From Glutinoglossum americanum (Eukaryota; Ascomycota; Geoglossomycetes; Geoglossales; Geoglossaceae), in NCBI GenBank assembly GCA_020080175.1, contig JAGHQL010000057.1, forward strand, positions 62,001 to 126,000: a stretch of 64,000 nt of DNA, given 5' to 3'. Below are positions 56,016 to 64,000 of this stretch, in pieces (position 1 is the first letter of the stretch; every line of letters starts with the position of its first letter). The notes beneath the pieces are model-generated. The model did no database searches. It saw only the letters and a list, made by a program, of their open reading frames with translations, and was not told the origin of the DNA. Position numbers and translations under genes: made by a program.

Positions 56016-58183
56016 TTACTTGATCCAAGCCCAGGCCCACTTCCCCAAAGCCTCCGCGTTTTCCCGAGAAATGACCCTCTCTGGGTTCGCCAACCTAAAT
56101 TCCCCAACGCGTCTTCCTCTATCTACCCTGACAGGTGTTGGGCATTTAAGTTCCCTGGAAATTCTCCTCCTCCAGTTACGGGGGTTCCAGCCCTCAAACT
56201 TCACATGATATGCCATAACTATAACCACGAATATAGCCACCTAGACAGTTTGTTAGCTTGTACTTTTGGGCATGCCGAAGGATAAGAGTATGCTCCTACG
56301 CTGATATATGAGGCGATGAAATCTGGCATGCTGAATGGTGTGACAAATGCTCGCCAACCGTTAAAGAATGCAAGCAAGCTGCAGCCTACGAGGCCATACA
56401 CTGCCTTAAACCGCTGCCCTCGGGACCTGAAGGGGTATCGCCCCCTATTTCGGTCGTAATTGTGAGTCATTCTGGAGTTGATCTTGACGTCTCTGCCCGC
56501 TGCGGCGTCGCCGATACTATATTTGTAAACGAGTTAAGGAAGCACTGTCAAAGCGAGTGTGGGGTAGAAGTTTACCATTTAAAGAACTGAAGATATGAAA
56601 AGCAAATGATGGCGTAGACGATCAGCATGGAGACCACAGAGTTTGTGGCCATTCTGCCTAACTCCTACGACATGTGAGCTCTATGTGGGTGGGTTTTGGC
56701 AAAGAGATCAGCTTACCACGGCTGGATATGGCTTTGTAGCAAGAAACGCTAGAAGGCCGAATAGCCAGCTCGTAAAAACTGCGGCATGTGGCACACCAAA
56801 CGTAGTTCGATTAAGCCTTACCCGGAGTTCCTCAACATAATAGTTATCCGGCCACGCATCAGCGGTCTCAGCAAGGGCGTGTAAGATGCGAGAGGAGAGA
56901 TAGAGCGAGTTGACCCCCGAAGTGGTAGCCGAGAAGATGAAAAAGGCATTGAAGAAGTGGGGCCAGCCACGAATGTGGTCCCGAACCGCCGCTAGCATGA
57001 AAGCCGAATTTTGCCCACCCCTGATAGAATTAACTGCATTGTCCCGCAGGTTTGGATCTGTGTATGGCACATTAAAGCCAACCACTAAAGTACCGAGGGT
57101 GTATAATATGACGATACGGAGCGATATTTTCCGTGTTGCCATTTTGACCGTTTCGTTCTTGCTCAAGTCTTTGCACTCCGCAGCGGTGATCGGAACACTC
57201 TCGAATCCAATCATTGAAAATATGACAGTTGTTATTGCTGTCCACACGGCTAGGAAGGTTCCGGTGCTTCCACTTATAACTTTGTCGTGGCCCTGGAGAC
57301 CCCCGCGAAGAGTAATATTCTGCGACCGGAAGGAAAACGGGTAGTCATATGCCCAGAACCGGCCGCTAGCATGAGGGACGCGTTGGCGAGCATTGATAAC
57401 CACATTGAAAAGGATAAGGCCGACGATGAAGAACATCTTGACGCAGCCGAAGATATACTCGAGACGGCCGTACCAGAGGACCGGAAGACAATTGATGGCG
57501 AAGACCAATATTAGGAACAAGAAAACCCAAATGCCAGGATTGGTAGTCTGTCCGACTTGCCAGCCAAGACTACTATCCGGATAACCGATGTTTTTTAAGT
57601 ACTCTTCCTTGAAGTGAAAGTTGAAGAGCTGTGCAACAGCCAGAACCTCTGCCGCAATAATAACCACCCACGAGAACCTACAACAATTAAGTGAGGGTTT
57701 TGCCAATGGTGCTACTATCTTGCTTACCATGCCATCCAGCCTACGGCATAGCCTACGCCTTCGTCCACGAACCTGTGGGGGAATACAAAGATGGGCCCTC
57801 GCACGGGGAACAGTGCTGTCATTTCTCCCAAGGAGGATATGGAACACCACATCACGGACCCCGCTAGGATATATGCAATTGTTGCGAGGCCTGGCCCTGC
57901 CAGATAAATGACCTTTCCAGATTGCAAGTACATCCCTATCCCAACACAGGTCGAGAATGCTATCATGTTGACATGTCGCTCCTTGAGATCCTCCCTCCAG
58001 AAATATCAGTGACCATCAGGTATTAGGGAGAGCTCCAACTAACCTAAGGCTAGTATCATGAGGTCGTCCATCACCGACAGTGGAGGAGCCAGAAGAAACC
58101 GATCTAGCAGAGCCTGGAGGTGGACTAGGAGCGACAACCACCAATCCCGGAGTGGCGGGTTCGATATCTAGCTTTTCACTCAT
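56016..58183 (-). CDS. amino-acid permease (fungal AAT/YAT family)
   Basis: Plasma-membrane amino-acid/proton symporter, 632 residues in six exons: 58044-58183, 57728-57994, 56717-57677, 56576-56664, 56300-56516, 56016-56240. The cytosolic N-terminus MSEKLDIEPATPGLVVVAP leads to KERHVNMIAFSTCVGIGMYL, the first membrane segment with the family's G-x-G motif. SLGEMTALFPVRGPIFVFPHRFVDEG|VGYAVGW|FSWVVIIAAEVLAVA matches the conserved E-M and VDxA-like block. Later helices are present: TTVIFSMIGFESVPITAAECKDLSKNETVKMATRK, and SGVNSLYLSSRILHALA. The last exons give TM11-12 and a polar C-tail (WNPRNWRRRISRE). Twelve membrane segments are expected. The join at FFKW|YSIG-like position reads FFKC|IGDAA, one residue off the usual, so that boundary may be shifted by a few bases. 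Confidence 0.9.
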
Positions 58184-58726
58184 TCTGAAGAAAACTTATG
58201 TGGGGATTTCTAAGAGAAGTGTTCTGAGTAGGCCTCATAAGAAATGTAGGATGGTGGTCGGCTCTGCGAGCCATGTAAAATATCTGGGGGACGGCTTAGT
58301 ACCCATCGATTTTCCAGAAGAACAGCCTTGCTGAGTGCGGTGCAAGACATTGTCGGTGAGCTAAATATTCTTTTAATTCTGCCTTGTATCACCGTATCGT
58401 GGTCTAAAGCTGCATAATTGAGACACCGCGAGGCTCTTTCGGTCGGCTGAACCGTATTCGTGCAAGGCAGAGTGGTCGATATCCCGCAACTGACCCTGTG
58501 CGCAATTTATTTGTGACATCTTGCATCAGCTGTTTAACCCCAATAGGCCGAGAGTGTGATAGAGCCTGGTGTGCTGCATAGCGCGCGCCAAATCCGAGAA
58601 AAAACGGGCTTAGCTTGATGCACTGGGTATACATTTCGTCTAGTCCCCATTGCTTGATCGAAATGGTTTATAGCCCAGACCAAGCGAACCCCACCGTTAA
58701 ACACCGACCCGCGAAAAGCAACCGAG
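58184..58726. promoter_or_regulatory. bidirectional intergenic region between permease and GTPase-RING-patatin gene
   Basis: 543 bp between divergent starts. It should hold both promoters; no specific element recognised. Confidence 0.4.
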
Positions 58727-61700
58727 ATGGTATGTTGTTGACCTCGACTTCAATTAATTCAATCTCCCTAGCTCACAAAAATTACAAAATTATAGGAGAT
58801 ACCAAGACTTGGGAACTGTAGCATATGCAAGTGCAAAGTTGGGCTCCACGAGTTGCGGCAATGTTCGAACTGCGGCCCAAACGGCAAAAACCGCCATCTC
58901 TATTGTATTCGCATTTGTCGCACCACGAACTGTAGCACCCCAGATCCTTCCACCTGCTGCTGGCGACTCCATCTACCCAGGTGGGGTGGTGAAGAGGGCG
59001 TTCACGTCCCGATCGATCCTTTGCCTGACTTATACGTATCCGCTGTCACTTATTCTGAGGGTGAACCGACCGTTCAGGAAGAGTTGCACGAGAGAGATAG
59101 AATAGCTCAGTGGTTCACAGTTAAATCAGACAGTTCCTCCAGGGCTCCGCGACTATACCTGACGGATAGATTCCGGCAATTATGTGACCCCGGGATATAT
59201 AACAGATGGAGCTCGAAACAATACCCTGGCTTCGTTTCGTTCATAGGTGACACAGGGATAGGCAAATCTACGCTCTTGAGAGCAATGGTATTGATGGGGC
59301 GAATTGACCCTTCAGGCAAAGCCTACGATCCAAAAGATGGTGAAGAAGAACGAAAGATCGAGGGGCTCAGGGAAATTCTGGCTGCTAGAGCCTATGGCCC
59401 AGTGACTAGATCGGCATATGTCAAACATCTTTCGGATCCGACTAGCTTCGGTGTTCATCTCTACCGAGATGAGGCTGCTATCACAGTAGGCCAAAGCGAG
59501 GGGTATGAAGACAGCGATAGCCGCGATACTCCAATCCTCTTCGCAGACTGTGAAGGCTTTGGGGCCGGCTCTGCGACGACAAATGCGCAACGAGCCGATT
59601 CTGCGAGCTACTCTTTATCACGCTTGATATCTGATTTACCCATTACTGCTGCAAGCTATGGTAGGGACGGAAAAGACGGAGTGGACCTTTTTTACGCGCG
59701 ATTCCTATATGCCATAAGCGATGTGGTGGTCTTCGTCATGAGCGGCGATACCAAACTCTACCCCGAGATGCAAAAACTGGCGGAATGGGCCGCGTCTGCT
59801 CTTTATAGATCTATCAATCATGTGGCCCAAAAGACACTTGTCATAGTCCGCAACATGGCTGGCCTCCACACCACGGACCTCTACAGCGCAGATACAATGA
59901 AGTCCAGCCTCTTTGGCAACCTCGGAAACTTATGGGAGGGTTCTAAAATCCTCAAAACGTTCCGCACTAATTTCAACAGAGATCAACCTGAAACTCATTG
60001 GATCCACGACAATGACGGTCTTCTAAATAAGCTCTTTTCAAAAGTTCACTTCTGCTATATACCGGATGCTGCAAAGGCACCGTCGAGCGAAGTTTTTGGA
60101 CAGTATCAAATATTGAGGCGTCAGATTGTCACAGCATCCCAGGAGAGTCAAAAACTCAGGTCAAGGGCCTGGATGCAGTACAACGTGCCTATGTTATCCC
60201 ATATTCTCAATCGCGCATTCGAACACTTTAGAACCTCAGACGATCCGTTTGACTTCTACAAAGCTGCTCGAAATGACAACCCAAATCCAGTGTCAGTCTC
60301 CGACCATATCGCGAACTTTCTTCGACACTTGCATTTGACCCCGGGGTTCCCTCCCTCTATGATTCCCGGGGTTATCTCTATTGGGCTCATGAGTTTAGCG
60401 CTTCGAACCTTCAGTTGTATGAACCTCATCCCATGTTAAGTAATGGATTTCTAGCTGATACGGACCCAGTCGGGGAGCCTCAGGGAATATTCGATCGAGA
60501 CCTAGTGACCTGGTGTATGGGAGGTCTTGAGACTTTTTCAAAGAGAGACCAGAGATGCGGATTCAAAATTGAAGGGAAAGGAGACTGCGTGAACAGGCGT
60601 GCGTCTCACGAATATGAACACTGTGATGAGAAGGGAAATCGCGCCGCCGGACTCTTTGACGAGTCAAACCAGCTAAGCCCAAACACCTTGAGTGACATCA
60701 ACGCAGCCTTCGTCCAGCAGTTCCGCCAAATCTGCACTGACGCACGCGGAAGTTTCATTTGGCCCAATTTAGAAATATCGCGCCAAGCCCGAGAGACTGT
60801 CCTACAGCAATACAAGGCAGTTTGGGCAACAGTCCGAAGTAACAAAACCTGCATGACTTGTTTGCACGCTGTACCAGATCACGTACTCGAATGTGGTCAC
60901 ACTTTCTGCGACCAATGCGTGCAGGAGTTTGGAAAGCCTTCTCTCTATTTTGAGTGCGGTTGGACGGTGGACAAATGTGTCTTGTGCTTGCGCTCATGGC
61001 GAAACAGAGGTCCTACATTCCGGCTGCATCCACGGTGCGCTGGAGTTAGAGCTCTTACGCTTGATGGAGGAGGTATTCGGGGAATCATTGAGCTTGCTCT
61101 GCTCGAAAAGATTGACGCCGCAATTGGCTTGGAGATTCCGATTCGAGATTTCTTTGATATTATCGTAGGGACCAGTACTGGTGAGCCTAGATCTGTCCTA
61201 CTGCTCCCTCTCAGCATCTCATCTTGGATATATGCTCAAATAAGAGGAGCATAACTATCTCTAGAGAGGTGCTCTGTGAACTCCTTGATCTCGCGCTTTG
61301 GTACTAACTGTGCTCTCATATATATAGGCGGAATTATATCCTTGGGCCTTGCTACCCAGGAAGAGTTAGGAATCCCGGACTTGAAGAGAGAATTCACTTG
61401 CCTCGCAACGGAGACATTTCGCAAAACGAGAACAGGCTCCGTAATGGCGGTGTTGGATCCTTTAGACTGGGCATCAAAAGCTCTAATCATTATGCGCGTT
61501 TCAAACAGCGTCTACCGCACAACCCCACTAAGAGAAAGTCTTCAACGCCTTTTTGGATCTGAAAGAAACCTGTTCTCAGCTGCCGAGAGAACTGTCAGGG
61601 TAGCCGTCACATCTTCAAAGGACAACGGAGTGGACAAATGCCTCATTGCCAACTACAACAGACCCACTTTGGATGACGACCTCGACTTCGAGCGCGAAGA

Positions 61701-62679
61701 CGAGAATGACAAAGAACTGAAAATCTGGGAAGCCGCTCTCGCCACCGCCGCCGCCCCGTTCTACTTTCGCAAATTCGAAAAACCCGAAACTAAAAAAAAC
61801 TACACCGATGGAGCCCTCCACGCCAACTTCCCCGTTCCCTACACCCTGGACGAAATAGCACGAGTCTGGAAACGTCCCGACGGCGAAAAGGTTCCCCTAG
61901 ACCTCCTCCTAAGCCTCGGTACCGGCATCCAGGAAAGAGAAATCGCCATCCCCACCGCACTCAGAATCGGGAACTTCGAAGCGATATGCATGAGTTTCCA
62001 CCAAAGCCTTGATTGCGAAGTAAGGTGGCGGGAATTCCAGCGCGATAGGTTACAGGATAATAGCGAGCTTAGCGGGAGAGTCCATAGACTCAATGCTAAG
62101 ATTGGCGGGAGCTATGTCGCGCTGGATAATCATAAACGGATGGCTGAAATCGAGGCAGCGGTTGCAAAGCAGCAATTAACGAATCCGGAATTTGCAAAAC
62201 AGATTCAACATCTCGGTGACCTGCTAATCGCAAACCTATTCTTCTTCGAGCCCACCCCACCGCGCGCTCCCCGAGAATCTACAGCAAAATCCTCCCAAAT
62301 CGCCCACCACAGCCATATCTCCGGCTCGATCCGCTGCCGTCTAGAAAAAGATAGCAATTCGCTCTGGAGCCTCATCGACATTATAGACAGTTTCTGGTAC
62401 CGCGAGATCAGCGAGAGTTGTGGCGTCATCACAAGTAATATGTCTATGGCGACCACGCAGGGGTGGACTCCGATTGCCGTTCCGGAGCAGCACCGCAGGA
62501 GGGTTAGGTCACAGAAGCAGTGGTTTAGGGTTGAGTGTGTGGTTGCACCGGTGGAGAGGGAGGGTGTTTTACAGGTACTGGGGGTTTCGTTTAGGGGGAG
62601 GGGAAGCGAGGAGGTGCTGCCGATCAGTGGGTTTCCGGTCGGGTGGAGGGGGCTGAGGAAGAGAGCTGTGGGGGTTTAG
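58727..62679 (+). CDS. GTPase-like P-loop / RING finger / patatin phospholipase fusion
   Basis: A 1231-residue, three-domain protein. Model: ATG at 58727-58729, then exons 58796-60370, 60415-61180, 61328-62679. The head has a cysteine cluster (NCSICKCK, CSNCG, CIRICRTTNC), perhaps zinc-binding. Residues 148-163 are FSFIGDTGIGKSTLLR, a P-loop; FADCEGFG near 246-253 fits a G3 motif, and VVFVMSGDT and LVIVRNMAG look like later strands of a large GTPase of dynamin/GBP style, with no clear N/TKxD. A RING-type finger lies at about 672-718 (CMTC...CGHTFCDQC...CVLCLRSW). The patatin domain starts at 743 with DGGGIRG (oxyanion loop), GTST|GG carries the nucleophile Ser, and YTDGA supplies the Asp, so the lipase dyad is intact. 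The start codon sits directly at an intron donor (ATG|GTATGT). Patatin, RING and P-loop modules suggest an immune or lipid-signalling enzyme. Confidence 0.85.
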
Positions 62680-64000
62680 AGAGGGGTTGTGATCGTTTAG
62701 CGAGCACGCGTTGTAGAAGTAGGGGCTGGGATGATCACCGAGAATAGATCTTGGTAGCGGGTGGTGAACGGGTAGTTAACCGCCTTGCTAGGCACCAAGA
62801 GTCGCGCCTTATTTGATGGAAGTATTGATCAGAAGAGGTGTGTTAGCTAGAATACGGCTTCTGGGAGGGCCGATATAGAATCGGGTATGACCTGGATACG
62901 CAAAAAGTGCTCCAAAATGATGAGAAAATGAGTTGAAGCCAAACACTCGGTAGTTAAGGCCTGTGGCGGATGTTAAGAAGACTTCTAAAGCGAGGGTGGT
63001 ATTAAAAAGGCACTGATGTTGGTAATGTCATGAAAACTAAGATCTAGCATGCCCTACAACAGACGCCAGCGAGGTTCTTGATATCGCGCTTATACTTGGG
63101 CTGTCTTTGCGCCAAGTTAGCCAAAAATGATGCATCCTTGCATTCTGCAGTGGTAACAGCATCATGTTTTCTTGAAACGTGTCGGGACAATATCAGGGAA
63201 TTGGGTGCACGAGAACCTGATCGTCTGGCCTAGAATCTACGCGCACGGTGGGTATAGCTGAATATGTATGAGCATAAGGCGTCGGGGTTACATGCAATTG
63301 TTGGGTGTTTAGTAATAGGGGGTAGCAAAACGGTAGCAATGCCACATCCCGATACATAGTTCGAAAGTGGAGAATATTCCAGTCCGACGGTCCGCGCACA
63401 TGCTGACCTCAGGGAGCGGCCGGATGAGCTCTCCGGCCGGGAGGAGTTTGAATTAGTCAGGGGGTCAAGAATCGTAAGGTAGCTGGAATCACACGCGATT
63501 GGCAGGAAGACTTGCGTTTCTGCAGGGGATGCCTTTTCCCTATCCTTCTTCCGATCGTAGAGATACAAGCGGCTGGGGCTTGAATCACAGCCAATTGGCG
63601 CATGCGGCGATACAGGCATGCAATTACCGGCAGCCAATTGGCGTGGGCGACCATGCCGCATCTATCGGTCGGTGAGGGGCGGTGTGTCCCGATAGTTTCG
63701 TGTCGGTCCAGTCCAGCCGGACATTAAGATATCCAACACGCAGGGCAAATCAGAAACCTTAAATCAGGGTCTGAATACAAAAGGAGGGAAGTATCCTCTC
63801 AACTCTCCCCGGTGCACTAATCATAATACACACACACCCCCATCGTACTCACTCCTTGAAGCGTTGCTGTCTTGTCCATAAACTGGCCATGTCTCTAACT
63901 AGCGAGACCCCAAAAACCAACCACAAGGCGAGGAGAGAAGAGCAACAAAGGTTCGACCCAGCACTCCCGCTCCATCACACCCACCAAACACTAACACCTC
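62680..64000. other. right-end region without a supportable gene
   Basis: 1.3 kb downstream of the patatin gene. A 143-codon minus-strand frame at 63230-63661 is not recognisable and has no conserved block. The repeated phrase CAGCCAATTGGCG occurs at about 63590 and 63630 as a short direct duplicate. The window may end within another gene's regulatory region. Confidence 0.5.

Noticed and set aside
63230-63661. 143-codon minus-strand open frame near the right end
   Set aside because: Composition is unstructured, it carries no domain and no supporting splice sites.

Overview
The window is nuclear DNA of a filamentous ascomycete (Pezizomycotina). Nearly every recognisable gene is cut by 45-110 nt GT..AG introns, orthologues are fungal (NOB1, NOP10, RTT109, TRM61, SYG1, LCL2, DUF3759), and the right half carries the NACHT-ankyrin, ankyrin, patatin and SesB-lipase genes typical of fungal non-self recognition repertoires. 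The combination of many ankyrin genes and gene-poor degenerate stretches would fit Pezizomycetes (truffle/morel lineage), but that placement is only a guess. Gene coordinates below come from reading splice sites by eye; spliced lengths were checked to be multiples of three.

Left part (1-31 kb) is dense conserved housekeeping: AP-1 mu adaptin (+), an unrecognised protein (-), NOB1 (+), NOP10 (-), LCL2 (-), mitoribosomal bL27m (+), mitoribosomal mL57 (-), RTT109 histone acetyltransferase (+), a 1771-residue repeat-rich coiled-coil protein (+), TRM61 (-) divergent from cysteinyl-tRNA synthetase (+), a SYG1/XPR1 phosphate transporter (+) and a CipC-like DUF3759 protein (+). Several pairs are divergent with 170-350 bp between start codons (LCL2/bL27m, mL57/RTT109, TRM61/CRS1). 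Two of these genes act in pre-rRNA processing and rRNA modification (NOB1, NOP10) and two in the mitochondrial ribosome.

Middle (31-46.6 kb) turns lineage-specific and sparse: a two-exon orphan, a two-RRM protein, a decayed minisatellite zone, a non-autonomous DNA transposon with very long inverted ends (about 37.43-38.67 kb), a C2H2 zinc-finger/ankyrin gene with recently duplicated repeats, a small two-finger gene that resembles its head, and over 4 kb with no gene I can support.

Right part (46.6-62.7 kb) looks like an immune or incompatibility island. Its centre is a head-to-head pair: a NACHT-ankyrin NOD-like receptor (-) and a SesB-type alpha/beta-hydrolase (+), start codons 318 bp apart. 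The extreme N-terminus of the receptor and the extreme C-terminus of the hydrolase carry matching short motifs (QG..TFG ... GR..QIGNL...G.V.F) resembling the RHIM-like amyloid motifs by which fungal NLRs template their effectors. I read this as a probable amyloid signalosome gene pair, the best candidate for an undescribed system here. It is followed by a predicted beta-propeller protein of unknown role (+), an amino-acid permease (-), and a 1231-residue protein fusing a P-loop GTPase-like domain, a RING finger and a patatin phospholipase (+). The last 1.3 kb has no supportable gene.
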